Source: MADRE3 sp963718195
GTDB lineage: Bacteria; Desulfobacterota; Desulfobulbia; Desulfobulbales; Desulfocapsaceae
Direction: 5' to 3'
DNA: 64,000 bases
NCBI GenBank assembly: GCA_963718195.1
Contig: CAVQYQ010000003.1
Span: 1-64,000, forward strand
The first letter of the stretch is position 1, and the number at the start of each line of letters is the position of its first letter. The translations under genes were made by a program, and so were the position numbers. Below the pieces are notes generated by a model. It did no database searches, was not told the DNA's origin, and was given only the letters and a program-made list of their open reading frames with translations. Shown here piece after piece: positions 24,941-33,702 of the stretch.

Positions 24941-25855
24941 GTGACTACATTAAATGCTCTTTTTCCAATATTTGTGCTGATCTGTCTTGGTAAATTACTT
25001 CGGCACTTTGAGTATACAAGTAAATCATATCTGGATACCTCGGATAAGCTGAACTATTATATCTTTTTTCCTGTTTTACTGTTCTGGAAAATAGGCGGCT
25101 CATCCCAGGCTGGCGGTTTTGATTTCCATTTCATCATGGCGACGCTGCTGGCCCTTGGACTCGTTGTTGTCCTGAGTCTTGTCATTATTGTCTTTGGGCC
25201 TGTTAACTCATTTCAGGCCGGGTCGTTTGCCCAGAGCTGTTATCGGTTTAATACCTATATCGGCGTGGCGGTTGTCTTGAACAGCCTGGGAGAGACCGGT
25301 ATCGCCTATTTTGGGATTTTGATAGCTCTGGTCATTCCGGTAATCCATGTGTGCGCCGTATCCACGCTGATCTGGTTTTCTGAAAAGAAACCCGGATCCG
25401 GAAGAAAGTCCGTTGTCATCCTGCGTTCCCTGGTGGCAAATCCGTTGATAATCGGCTGTATTCTCGGGCTGATGTATACACGAACCATCAATACCTTTCC
25501 AACATTTGTCGACAACGCCCTGCAGATGATGTCGATGGTGACCCTGCCACTGGCTCTTCTCTCAATAGGAGGGGCATTGACATTCAAAGGGGTGTTTCGA
25601 AACATAAACCTTTCGCTTATCGCAGCGCTCTGTAAGCTGCTGATATTACCATTGTCGGGATATCTGATCTACCAGTTGGCGGGCGTGGAAGGAATACCGT
25701 TCAGGGTGGGGATGATTTTTTTGTGTTTGCCAACGTCAACAGCGCTTTATGTTCTGTCTTCTCAACTCAATAGCGATACAGAGCTGGCTTCATCCACTAT
25801 TGTGGTATCAACTATTCTCTCTTTCTTCTCGCTGTCCGTTGCCCTCGTCCTCTAA
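24941..25855 (+). CDS. AEC-family carrier (auxin-efflux/malonate type)
   Basis: 304 residues, ten hydrophobic segments in two fivefold repeats. The N-terminus FPIFVLICLGKLLRH, DTSDKLNYYIFFPVLLF and ANPLIIGCILGLM are hallmarks of the AEC family (MleP, MdcF, PIN-like). The start codon is GTG. As the last gene of the operon it probably moves the substrate or product of the dehydrogenase, most likely a carboxylate. It ends 16 bp before the convergent selO gene. Confidence 0.82.
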   Translation: MTTLNALFPIFVLICLGKLLRHFEYTSKSYLDTSDKLNYYIFFPVLLFWKIGGSSQAGGFDFHFIMATLLALGLVVVLSLVIIVFGPVNSFQAGSFAQSCYRFNTYIGVAVVLNSLGETGIAYFGILIALVIPVIHVCAVSTLIWFSEKKPGSGRKSVVILRSLVANPLIIGCILGLMYTRTINTFPTFVDNALQMMSMVTLPLALLSIGGALTFKGVFRNINLSLIAALCKLLILPLSGYLIYQLAGVEGIPFRVGMIFLCLPTSTALYVLSSQLNSDTELASSTIVVSTILSFFSLSVALVL

Positions 25856-25871
25856 GAGATGTGAGATCTTG

Positions 25872-27476
25872 CTACGAACTGCAGGAAAGCATGGAACATC
25901 CCGGCTTGTTTCGGGCCCATTCAGGTCGTCTGGCGCCAAACGCATCCCGTTCCGGCTGCTCAGCATAAGGGGTACGGAGTGTTTCCATTAATTCCTCGAT
26001 CATCGAAAAATCTCCCTGCTCAGCTTTATCTATGGCCAGTTGCGCCAGGTAATTTCTGAAAACATATTTTGGATTTATCAGGTTCATTTGTCTTTTTCGC
26101 TCAGCATCGGGCAGGTTGTTTCGTTTCAAACGATTTTTGTAGGCGTTGAGCCAGTTATTGAAACGGGTTTGGTAAGCCGGCGTCAGCTCTTCTTCTTTAT
26201 AGAAAGAGGGCATAAAGAGCTGAAGAGAATTGGCTGGTTCATCTTCATCCATCCTGACCTGGGCCAGACAGCGATAAAAAATTGTCATGTCTGTTTCAAC
26301 CTGACTCATCAACTCAAGCATCTCTGTCAGCAGCTTATCATCTCCAGGCTCATGCGCGGTTAAGCCAGCCTTACCAGCAAGTGTCTGCTGCCACTCCTGT
26401 TGAAAGGTTTTCCTATACTCATCTAGAGCTTCCCGGAGCGGCTCGGATTCATTAATGATGGGATAGAGGGTATTTGCCAGCTGGGTCAAATTCCACTGCG
26501 CCATGTGGGGCTGATTTCCAAAACAGTAGCGTCGCCCATGGGCATCGGTGGTGTTTGGTGTCCAGGTCGGGTCATAATTCTCAAGCCAGCCGTACGGACC
26601 GTAATCGATGGTGAGGCCGAGAATTGACATATTATCGGTATTCATCACCCCATGGACAAAGCCGACCCGCATCCAGTGAACAATCATCCTGGCTGTTCGA
26701 ATACAGATCTCTGCAAACCAGTGGAGATAATTTTCCTTCGTGGGTTCGTGACTCAGGTGCGGAAAATCTGTTTTAATTGTATACGTTACGAGTTTTTTTA
26801 GTAGCTCTGTGTCGTGCCGAGCGGTGAGGATTTCAAAGTTGCCAAAGCGGATAAACGATGGTGATATCCGGCAGACAATGGCCCCCGGTTCCGATTTAGG
26901 GTTTCCGTTGTAGAACATATCCCGAATGACCTGTTCGCCTGTCAGGACGAGAGACAGTGCCCGCGTGGTCGGTATTCCCAGGTGATACATTGCTTCACTG
27001 CAGATGAATTCTCGCAGGGATGATCTGAGAACGGCAAGACCATCTGCTGTTCGTGAATAGGGCGTCAGACCAGCGCCTTTGAGTTGCAATATCCACCGTT
27101 CACCTGCGTGGTTGATGAGTTCCCCGAGGTTGATCGCACGGCCATCTCCCAGCTGGCCAGCCCAATTACCAAACTGGTGTCCACCATAGCACATGGCAAA
27201 TGGTTTCAGCTCCGAGGTGATTATGTTACCTGAGAACAAGTTGGTGAATTCAGGTGAGCGGCAGAAAGTATCAGAAAAATCGAGCAGGGATGCCGCTTCT
27301 TTTGAGTAAGCAACAAGCGACGGCTTTGCTACCGGGGTCGGGGTGACAAATGAATAACAGGCATTGCGTACCTGGCGAGGCTGGTTTTCAGTCTCGGGAT
27401 CACTGGGGAGCTCTTTGGTAAAGGAGTTGTCGAATTTCAGCTCAGCCAGGGGACTCGTTTCAGTAATTGAATACAT
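25872..27476 (-). CDS. selO: SelO protein adenylyltransferase (YdiU)
   Basis: 535 residues from the Met at 27476; an in-frame extension to 27548 adds 24 residues without similarity. The family's nucleotide-binding block CYGGHQFGNWAGQLGDGRAI, LKGAGLTPYSR and the metal/catalytic region HGVMNTDNMSILGLTIDYGP are intact. SelO is a pseudokinase-fold enzyme that AMPylates Ser, Thr and Tyr in redox proteins. The C-terminus GCSMLSCSS keeps the redox cysteine pair that corresponds to the selenocysteine site in animals. No TGA codon interrupts the frame. Confidence 0.92.
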   Translation of the reverse strand: MYSITETSPLAELKFDNSFTKELPSDPETENQPRQVRNACYSFVTPTPVAKPSLVAYSKEAASLLDFSDTFCRSPEFTNLFSGNIITSELKPFAMCYGGHQFGNWAGQLGDGRAINLGELINHAGERWILQLKGAGLTPYSRTADGLAVLRSSLREFICSEAMYHLGIPTTRALSLVLTGEQVIRDMFYNGNPKSEPGAIVCRISPSFIRFGNFEILTARHDTELLKKLVTYTIKTDFPHLSHEPTKENYLHWFAEICIRTARMIVHWMRVGFVHGVMNTDNMSILGLTIDYGPYGWLENYDPTWTPNTTDAHGRRYCFGNQPHMAQWNLTQLANTLYPIINESEPLREALDEYRKTFQQEWQQTLAGKAGLTAHEPGDDKLLTEMLELMSQVETDMTIFYRCLAQVRMDEDEPANSLQLFMPSFYKEEELTPAYQTRFNNWLNAYKNRLKRNNLPDAERKRQMNLINPKYVFRNYLAQLAIDKAEQGDFSMIEELMETLRTPYAEQPERDAFGARRPEWARNKPGCSMLSCSS

Positions 27477-27607
27477 GTCAGGATTTGTTTTGTGAAAGTT
27501 AGCATATCGTGTTCGGCCAACTATAAGCATGCCACAATGTGGCTGCAAGGAGCGGATGGATCGTCGGATCAGGAAAAATCTCTGGGAACAACGGAAAAGG
27601 GTGTCAG

Positions 27608-27636
27608 GACGCTCTGTCGGTCAAGCACAGAGCGTC
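27608..27636 (-). terminator. Hairpin after the cysteine-rich hypothetical gene
   Basis: 10-bp perfect stem GACGCTCTGT with ACAGAGCGTC, 9-nt loop, 19 bp after the stop at 27656 when read on the minus strand. It is followed by CTGACACCCTTTTCC, so a weak intrinsic terminator is plausible. Confidence 0.5.
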
Positions 27637-27655
27637 TACGGTAGGCAAGGAGTAT

Positions 27656-28042
27656 CTAACCGTGCAGCTGGCTGTGAATATAGTCTTTACCAAAAATTTT
27701 CGGGCTCACCTCGTCAAACCCTCGTTTTCGAATGGCGTTCATCGCCAGGACTGCAACCTGGCTTGCGTAATAACAGCGGTAATCGGGCTGCTCTCGGCTG
27801 GTGGTTTGCCATTTATACAGTGGGGACTCAGGATCTGTACATAGTGTGCCATTTGCTGACTGCCAGATTGGGCTGCAGCCATCGCAGGCATCACCGTCAA
27901 CGTTTGCAAGAGGGCAGCTGTTTAACCAGGGTGTGTCAAGTGCGGCCACGTGTTCCTGGTAATAGTCCTGGTCATGGGCAGGATAACCGCTGAGCCAGGT
28001 CCACATTTTCTTGAAATTGACCAAGTTGTCTTTTCCGATCAT
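27656..28042 (-). CDS. Cysteine-rich cytoplasmic protein, unknown
   Basis: 128 residues from the ATG at 28042, chosen because GGAGGTGA stands just upstream. Seven of the residues are aromatic Trp or Tyr near the N-terminus (MWTWLSGYPAHDQDYY), followed by a cluster NSCPLANVDGDACDGC and later TLCTD and RCYYASQ, which could form a small zinc site. Similar short proteins with spaced cysteines occur in phages and diverse bacteria, but I cannot assign a function. It is followed by a hairpin, so monocistronic. Confidence 0.6.
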   Translation of the reverse strand: MIGKDNLVNFKKMWTWLSGYPAHDQDYYQEHVAALDTPWLNSCPLANVDGDACDGCSPIWQSANGTLCTDPESPLYKWQTTSREQPDYRCYYASQVAVLAMNAIRKRGFDEVSPKIFGKDYIHSQLHG

Positions 28043-28260
28043 ACTGTCACCTCCGTCCGGGGAGAACAATTACGTGATCGTCATTGCAGAATATGGTCCT
28101 CCGGGCATATCTGCCGATGGATTATCCATTCTGAAGAAACACAACTGTATGCACTAAAAAATATGCAAAAATCGTGCATAAAAAGGCAACAGAGATGTTA
28201 TAAAAATATCTTTTATAACAGACATATAGACATTACCGTACTTGAGGACCCAGCGTTATT

Positions 28261-28297
28261 CCGGATGCCCGGAATAGTTTGGTCCGGATAACCGGAA
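28261..28297. promoter_or_regulatory. Two direct copies of CCGGAT-NN-CCGGAA
   Basis: CCGGATGCCCGGAA at 28261-28274 and CCGGATAACCGGAA at 28284-28297, starts 23 bp apart (about two helical turns), in the space between the SIMPL gene end and the upstream end of the cysteine-rich gene. It may be a tandem protein-binding site; no regulator is linked. Confidence 0.3.
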
Positions 28298-28334
28298 AAT
28301 GTTTGAATGTGGGATAATTCAGTTCTGCCGAGAG

Positions 28335-29024
28335 CTAGAAAATAAGCTGGATTGTGCCGTTGACTCGCACGATGATTTCTGATTCACCCGCTTCAATCTG
28401 GGGGGCGTTCGCTGCCGACATGGCCACAGCTTCCATCTGGTAGCCACGCTGGCGCGGGATTGATGGTGCATTCTCATTTATTGTCAGGGTGACGATACGG
28501 AAGTCTTTGGCGCCGATTGCCTTTGTGATAAGTTTCGACTTTGTGTCAAATACGGCCAGTGCTTCAGTGATAAGCTCATTGGTGGCTGCTTTCTTTTGCT
28601 CAGGATTTATTCCGAAATTCAGAGAACTTACCTGTAATTTTTCCTGCAGTCTGCCAACCATATTTGACAGCGCGTCGATTTCTTCACTTTCAAGCTGGAG
28701 TTGCTGACTGACTGACCAGCCAACAATTACCTTGTTCTGGTACCTGGGGTGAGTTTGATAATTGATGGATTGCTTTTTGATGTTCTGCATGTCATGCAAA
28801 AGCGTTTGGGCCCACTCCATTTCCTGATTGACAATTTTTGCTGCCTGTTGTGCGGAATCGGCATCAGCACTGCTGCGCATGGTGACGATGAGAACATTGT
28901 TGTCGATATCTCTTTGAGCCACTGCGGATAGATTGATAAGATTGAAATTCAACTCTTCCCCGGAAGCGTCAGAAATAAAAGGGGTGAAGGCGAGCAGTAT
29001 TAAAATTGTAAGCAGTGTTTTCAT
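28335..29024 (-). CDS. SIMPL/DUF541-family secreted protein
   Basis: 229 residues with a signal peptide (MKTLLTILILLAFTPFISDASG). The mature part shows the DUF541 pattern: periodic beta strands, YQTHPRYQNKVIVGWSVSQQLQLES and a C-terminal VRVNGTIQL strand. Family members are periplasmic or outer-membrane-associated oligomers of uncertain function, linked in some species to stress and interleukin-receptor signalling names. It stands alone between a gene-free stretch and repeat copy 3. Confidence 0.75.
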   Translation of the reverse strand: MKTLLTILILLAFTPFISDASGEELNFNLINLSAVAQRDIDNNVLIVTMRSSADADSAQQAAKIVNQEMEWAQTLLHDMQNIKKQSINYQTHPRYQNKVIVGWSVSQQLQLESEEIDALSNMVGRLQEKLQVSSLNFGINPEQKKAATNELITEALAVFDTKSKLITKAIGAKDFRIVTLTINENAPSIPRQRGYQMEAVAMSAANAPQIEAGESEIIVRVNGTIQLIF

Positions 29025-29165
29025 GTCGGAATGTTCCTTTTCTATTGTTTGAGAAACAGAGAATTGTACCAGTTCCTATAGATTATTAATCCTGTTGAGC
29101 AGGAGCAAGTATTATCTGTGCAATTACCAGGATTCTTCTGGTATAGTGGCATAATTTTTTTAACC

Positions 29166-29307
29166 GAGCCACTTGCAAAACACCCTTTTCGTTCAACCTC
29201 TGCGTTATGCTTAAAATATTATCCTCGGAATATTAATTTTATGCCTGCGGTAAAATTTTTCCGCATGCCTTGACTTTGAACGAAAATCATCATTTTGCAA
29301 AAGGCTC
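29166..29307. repeat. Dispersed inverted-repeat element, copy 3 (142 bp)
   Basis: Almost identical to copy 1 and the same length, including both 15-bp ends and the central TGCGGTAAAATTTTTCCGCA, whose stem is here fully paired. It ends 27 bp before the ATG of the fumarylacetoacetase-family gene, so it lies in that gene's leader. The rest of the 29025-29334 gap holds no gene. Confidence 0.85.
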
Positions 29308-29334
29308 AACCGATAAAAAGAGCGGGAGAATACA

Positions 29335-30042
29335 ATGACGGTAACATTACCAATGAGTAACGGAGAGCACTACGAGCTCAGGCCCCAGAAAATTATCTGC
29401 CTGGGGCTCAACTATTGGAAACACATAAAAGAAAGTGCTTCAGCAGAACCGGATCGTTTCAAGGAGGAAGCGCCAAGGGAACCGATTCTTTTTCCAAAGA
29501 CCCTGAACACCCTGGTAGGGCCAGATCAGCCAATAATAATTCCGGCATTTCTTGACGATTATGGGTTCAGGACCTGCCGGACTGATTATGAAGGAGAACT
29601 GGCGTTGATCATCGGCCAGAAAGGCAAAAATATTCCTGCGGAGAAAGCCTATGAGCATGTCATGGGGTATACCTGTTTCAATGACGTGAGCCAGCGCAAT
29701 TTCCAGAAGCATGATAAATCAGGTTGGTACCGCGGTAAATCTCTTGACACGTTCGGGCCGATCGGTCCCAGGATTGTATTAAGTGGTGATATTGGCGACC
29801 CGCAAAACCTGCTGATCAGCACCCGGCTCAATGGCACGGTTGTCCAGGATTCCAATACCAGCCACATGATCTTTGATATACCCGAGACGATTGCCTTTAT
29901 TTCAAAAAATTTCACCCTCGAAGTCGGTGATATTATTGTTACCGGTACTCCCGATGGCGTTGGTCCGCTCGTCCCGGGTGATGTTATTGAAGTCGAAATC
30001 GAAAAAATCGGAACGCTGAGAAACAGTGTCCTGGCAGAGTAG
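29335..30042 (+). CDS. Fumarylacetoacetate hydrolase family protein
   Basis: 235 residues, the length of the single-domain FAH branch. KIICLGLNYWKHIKES at the N-terminus, DYEGELALIIG (metal-binding Glu pair) and VTGTPDGVGPLVPGDVIEVEIE near the end are the family landmarks. Members hydrolyse, decarboxylate or isomerise acylpyruvate-like compounds with Mg2+ or Mn2+. The ribosome site GGGAG precedes the ATG. It is convergent with the LysR gene downstream, which may regulate it. Confidence 0.88.
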   Translation: MTVTLPMSNGEHYELRPQKIICLGLNYWKHIKESASAEPDRFKEEAPREPILFPKTLNTLVGPDQPIIIPAFLDDYGFRTCRTDYEGELALIIGQKGKNIPAEKAYEHVMGYTCFNDVSQRNFQKHDKSGWYRGKSLDTFGPIGPRIVLSGDIGDPQNLLISTRLNGTVVQDSNTSHMIFDIPETIAFISKNFTLEVGDIIVTGTPDGVGPLVPGDVIEVEIEKIGTLRNSVLAE

Positions 30043-30052
30043 TAAGAAATTA

Positions 30053-30083
30053 CAGGTGGGAGGATTCTCTTTCTTCCCACCTG
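30053..30083 (+). terminator. Hairpin after the FAH-family gene
   Basis: 9-bp stem CAGGTGGGA / TCCCACCTG with a 13-nt pyrimidine-rich loop, 10 bp after the stop. It is followed by CTTCATCCCTCGCTTC, not a T run. It may serve as a bidirectional stop with the convergent LysR gene. Confidence 0.45.
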
Positions 30084-30260
30084 CTTCATCCCTCGCTTCA
30101 GCCCTGCGGGTCTAAACCCCATGGTCATGCTCAGGGTTTTTGCCTTGAGCAGGATATTTTCGTTATAATTCCAAGGCCATACCACTTTGTCGCAATTGCA
30201 AACGGTTCTTGTTGTTGGTATTTTCCTGTAAATCTTCAATGGTTGCCAAAAGGCGTGCCT

Positions 30261-31193
30261 TTACCGTTTTGGAGGGGCGAGTTCTTTTTTTAGAACGGCA
30301 ATGAAGGCTTTTTCGGTGAGCGTCGGCTCTTTGTTCTTCAGTTGAACCAGAGACAAGGTGTTGTATACTTGTTTGCCGGAATTCTCTATGCAGGCCAATG
30401 AACCCTTTTCTATCTCTGCGTTGACAAAATTAAACGGAATAACACCCAGGCCCATCCCGTTTCTGACCCCATCAAGAAAGGATTGAAAATTATCAGTTTT
30501 CAGAACGTAATTAAGGTTCTGGGGGAGGCGCTTATAGTGGGATTGGAACCAAAGTTCGGCGACCGTACTACCATCATTTATTGTCAGGTATTCACGTTGT
30601 ATCAGGTGCTCAAAATCAGTTTTTCCAGCAATATTTCTGTCAAAATATTTTTTTGAACAAACCATGGTGTACGGTTCGTTAAGCAGGATTTCGCTTGAAA
30701 AATAGAGGTCGTTGATTGGCTGTTTGCTGCCCGGCTCCGGGGTGTGCTCAATCAATGCCAGATCAACACTTCCGAAAGACAGCAATGACAAGAGTTCATC
30801 TTTGTGACCGCAATTGAGGGCAAAGGTGACGGTGGGGAACCTGTATCTGAACCTGGTTAATATAGCGGTGAGAACGTTGCCTGCAAATAGCTCTGGAGCA
30901 CCTATTCTGAGGAGCCCGTAAGGAGTGTCAAACGGCCGCCTCAGGTATTTTATTTCCTGATGCAGTTGGGTGATCAACGGATTCATCTGATCATATAATC
31001 TCCTGGCTGCTGGCGTTGGCACAATTCTTCTGTTAACCCGGGTGAACAGCGGCAGCCTCAGTTCACGTTCCAGCTTTTTTATATGCTGACTTACCGCCGG
31101 CTGGCTCAGATCAAGTTCCCGAGCGGCCTTGCTGATCGACTGGTTTCGGTAAACATAGCTGAATACTTTTAAACGATTGAGATCAGGAAGCAT
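30261..31193 (-). CDS. LysR-family transcriptional regulator
   Basis: 310 residues. The N-terminal winged helix is canonical: LNRLKVFSYVYRNQSISKAA, then LDLSQPAVSQHIKKLERELR. The C-terminal part is a substrate-binding-like domain (LRIGAPELFAGNVL onwards). An AT-rich inverted repeat (31216-31237) directly upstream looks like its own binding site. The neighbouring FAH-family gene converges on it, so the direct target may be elsewhere or across the divergent space at 31480. The inducer is unknown. Confidence 0.88.
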   Translation of the reverse strand: MLPDLNRLKVFSYVYRNQSISKAARELDLSQPAVSQHIKKLERELRLPLFTRVNRRIVPTPAARRLYDQMNPLITQLHQEIKYLRRPFDTPYGLLRIGAPELFAGNVLTAILTRFRYRFPTVTFALNCGHKDELLSLLSFGSVDLALIEHTPEPGSKQPINDLYFSSEILLNEPYTMVCSKKYFDRNIAGKTDFEHLIQREYLTINDGSTVAELWFQSHYKRLPQNLNYVLKTDNFQSFLDGVRNGMGLGVIPFNFVNAEIEKGSLACIENSGKQVYNTLSLVQLKNKEPTLTEKAFIAVLKKELAPPKR

Positions 31194-31215
31194 AATTAAA
31201 AATTATGATAAATAG

Positions 31216-31237
31216 ATAATTTATAGTTTTAAATTAT
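31216..31237. promoter_or_regulatory. Candidate LysR operator
   Basis: Inverted repeat ATAATTTA-N6-TAAATTAT, 23 to 44 bp before the LysR start codon, in the position where LysR-type regulators usually repress their own gene (T-N11-A type site). Confidence 0.4.
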
Positions 31238-31390
31238 ATACAATGGAATGCTGATACTCGCAATAACTATACTGGATACAGAGATATTACGTCTAGTGAT
31301 TAGGGTCATGAGACGTTTCAGAATAGTGTATCGGGGCAAGCACTGCCTGCACCTGGTCGTAGGCCAGAGAAGAATCGGTGGTGAAATAGC

Positions 31391-31418
31391 TTGACACATC
31401 GCCTGTGAAGTCTATAAA
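31391..31418 (+). promoter_or_regulatory. Sigma-70 promoter for the small lipoprotein gene
   Basis: TTGACA (31391-31396), 16-bp spacer, TATAAA (31413-31418): a near-consensus pair about 60 bp before the ATG at 31480. It is one of the best housekeeping promoters in the window, so the short gene is probably well expressed. Confidence 0.65.
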
Positions 31419-31479
31419 ACCGTATGGGTGCGCTTCGGCTGACCTGACAGATTAAATTCTACTTATTGGAGATTGTCTA

Positions 31480-31695
31480 ATGCCTCGATTACTGCTCTTT
31501 TGCCTTATTCTCCTGTTGTCTGGATGTGCCTCATTTAACGCAGAACATTCCAAGACAATGCTCATGGATCGTACCACTGGAGAGATGAAAGAATGTACCG
31601 TTGACAAATGGAGGACGCAGGAGTCTTACAAGGTATACCAGGACTGTGTTTCAGCTTACGAAAAGGAGGGGTATACAATCTGGAGCCAGTATTGA
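31480..31695 (+). CDS. Small lipoprotein, unknown
   Basis: 71 residues: MPRLLLFCLILLLSGC is a textbook lipoprotein signal (cleavage before Cys16). The mature 56 residues contain two further cysteines (KECTVDKW and YQDCVSAYEKEGY) that may form a disulfide in the periplasm. Preceded by TTGGAGATT. Small lipoproteins with a C-terminal YEKxGY motif occur in many proteobacteria, but no function is known to me. Confidence 0.75.
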   Translation: MPRLLLFCLILLLSGCASFNAEHSKTMLMDRTTGEMKECTVDKWRTQESYKVYQDCVSAYEKEGYTIWSQY

Positions 31696-31805
31696 TATAT
31701 TGTCATGATTCCAGATGGAGGAAAAAACTGAATTAATCGTGAGCTAACAGGTTGACAGGTACGTTGTGGTCACGTTCAAGAACTGATCTATACAATGTTT
31801 CAGGA

Positions 31806-32678
31806 ATGAGAAGAGACAGCAAAAAGAAAAAGGGGGTTAATCTCGTACTCGCCGAAGGTCTTTTCTCGGTAGTTGGCAATGTGCTGCTCTTTGTTCTCAA
31901 ACTTTGGGTCGGGCTCATTACCGGATCCATTGCCTTGACAGCGGATGCATGGCATACACTTACCGATTCCATCAGTTCCGCGATTGTAATCATCAGTGCC
32001 TGGGCAAGCAACCGGCCCGCAGATGAAAATCACCCGTTTGGGCATGGCCGAACTGATCTGATCTGCTCGGTTATTATCGGAGTGCTCCTGGCTATGATCG
32101 GAGTAGAGTTTGTCATAAAGTCGATAGAACAGCTGAAATCAGGCGAGCAGATTACCTTCGGTAGGATAGCTATTGTTGTTACCGTGATTTCCATTGCTGT
32201 AAAAGAGTTGATGGCACAATTTGCCTTCTGGGCAGCACGAAGGACGAATAATCCTATCCTGAAAGCTGATGGTTGGCACCATCGCACCGATGCATTGTCG
32301 TCTGTGGTTGTCTTGATCGGTATTTTATGCAGTGGACTGTTCTGGTGGGTCGATGGTGTTCTGGGCATCCTGGTGGCGATGCTTATTTTCTATGCATCGT
32401 TTGAAATTTTGCGAGATTCCATCACCAGGCTCATCGGTGAGAGGCCTGACGAGGAGTTGTTAGACCAAGTTACCAACCTCATTGATGGGCTTGGTTTTGA
32501 GGTACACCCGCATCATTTTCACCTCCATAGATATGGAGACCACATAGAGCTGACCTTTCATATAGGAATGTCGCGCGAGCTGACGCTGCAGGATGCACAT
32601 GATCAGACGAACATGATAGAGAAGTCTCTTCGTGAACAGATGAACATCGAGGCGACGATCCACATGGAACCGCAATAA
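31806..32678 (+). CDS. Cation diffusion facilitator (CDF) efflux protein
   Basis: 290 residues from the ATG at 31806; a TTG at 31752 opens the frame but precedes no family sequence. Six helices with the metal sites of CDF proteins: ALTADAWHTLTDS in helix 2 and LKADGWHHRTDALSS in helix 5 (Asp/His ligands). The C-terminal cytoplasmic domain has HPHHFHLHRYGDH, His-rich, likely for binding Zn2+, Fe2+ or similar. It exports divalent metal against a proton gradient; the metal is unresolved. It is followed after 13 bp by the threonine aldolase gene. Confidence 0.88.
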   Translation: MRRDSKKKKGVNLVLAEGLFSVVGNVLLFVLKLWVGLITGSIALTADAWHTLTDSISSAIVIISAWASNRPADENHPFGHGRTDLICSVIIGVLLAMIGVEFVIKSIEQLKSGEQITFGRIAIVVTVISIAVKELMAQFAFWAARRTNNPILKADGWHHRTDALSSVVVLIGILCSGLFWWVDGVLGILVAMLIFYASFEILRDSITRLIGERPDEELLDQVTNLIDGLGFEVHPHHFHLHRYGDHIELTFHIGMSRELTLQDAHDQTNMIEKSLREQMNIEATIHMEPQ

Positions 32679-32691
32679 AGGAACCGAGCAA

Positions 32692-33702
32692 ATGATTGAT
32701 TTAAGAAGCGATACCGTTACCCAACCGTCTGCCGAAATGCGCAAAATGATGCTGACGGCTGACGTTGGCGATGATGTCTACGGGGAAGACCCGTCGGTAA
32801 ACAGGCTTGAAGCGCATGCAGCCGATATGTTAGGCAAAGAGGCGGCTATTTTTGCGCCAAGCGGAACCCAAAGCAATCTCCTGGCGCTTCTCTCACACTG
32901 TGACCGAGGAGATGAGTATATCGTCGGCCAGCTCGCCCACACCTATAAATACGAGGGCGGTGGTGCTGCGGTGTTTGGTTCGATACAACCACAGCCCCTT
33001 GATTTTGAGAGAGATGGGACATTGGATCTGGCAAAGGTCGCCCGGGCAATAAAGCCGGATGATTTTCACTTCGCCAAAACCAGGTTGCTTTGCCTGGAAA
33101 ATACCCATAGCGGCCTGGCACTTCCGTTGGTCTATCTGGCGGAGGCGCATGCTCTTGCGCGGGACCATGGCTTGAAAATTCATCTCGATGGAGCCCGCAT
33201 CTTTAATGCCTCGGTAAAAGGCAATGTCCCGGTATTTGAAATCAGCAAACATTTTGACTCGGTTTCAGTCTGCCTGTCCAAAGGGCTCGGTGCTCCGGTT
33301 GGATCATTGTTGTGTGGAGATCGTAAAACCATAAGACGTGCTCGTCGCTGGCGTAAAGTGCTGGGGGGTGGCATGCGTCAAGCTGGAATTCTTGCCGAAG
33401 CAGGTCTTTATGCGCTGCACCACAATGTCGAGCGCTTGCAGCAGGACCACGAGAACGCCAGATTGCTGGCAGACGGGCTATCAGCAGTAAAAGTTCTAGA
33501 AGTGGAATTTGAATCCTCACAGACCAATATGGTTTTTATAACCCTGCCGGAGTCGGCCGCTGGAAGTCTGCAACGTTTTCTCAAAGAAAATAATGTTCTC
33601 ATCGCTGCAGGTCAGCGGGTTCGGCTGGTTACCCACCTTGATGTTACGAAAGGAGATATAGAGACGGTCATTTCTCTTGTGGGCCATCATTTCAATCAGT
33701 AA
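32692..33702 (+). CDS. ltaE: Low-specificity L-threonine aldolase
   Basis: 336 residues, PLP fold type I. The N-terminal IDLRSDTVTQPS and DVYGEDPSVNRLE are diagnostic; the Schiff-base lysine is K197 in SVCLSKGLGAPVGS, His83 stacks on PLP, and D166/R169 (HLDGARI) contact the cofactor. The enzyme cleaves L-threonine or allo-threonine to glycine and acetaldehyde. It starts 13 bp after the CDF gene and may be co-transcribed, although no metabolic link is evident. The specific subtype (low versus L-allo) cannot be read. Confidence 0.9.
   Translation: MIDLRSDTVTQPSAEMRKMMLTADVGDDVYGEDPSVNRLEAHAADMLGKEAAIFAPSGTQSNLLALLSHCDRGDEYIVGQLAHTYKYEGGGAAVFGSIQPQPLDFERDGTLDLAKVARAIKPDDFHFAKTRLLCLENTHSGLALPLVYLAEAHALARDHGLKIHLDGARIFNASVKGNVPVFEISKHFDSVSVCLSKGLGAPVGSLLCGDRKTIRRARRWRKVLGGGMRQAGILAEAGLYALHHNVERLQQDHENARLLADGLSAVKVLEVEFESSQTNMVFITLPESAAGSLQRFLKENNVLIAAGQRVRLVTHLDVTKGDIETVISLVGHHFNQ

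Noticed and set aside
25872..27476. Selenocysteine in SelO
   Set aside because: The C-terminus ends in SCSS with cysteine codons; no in-frame TGA before the final stop.
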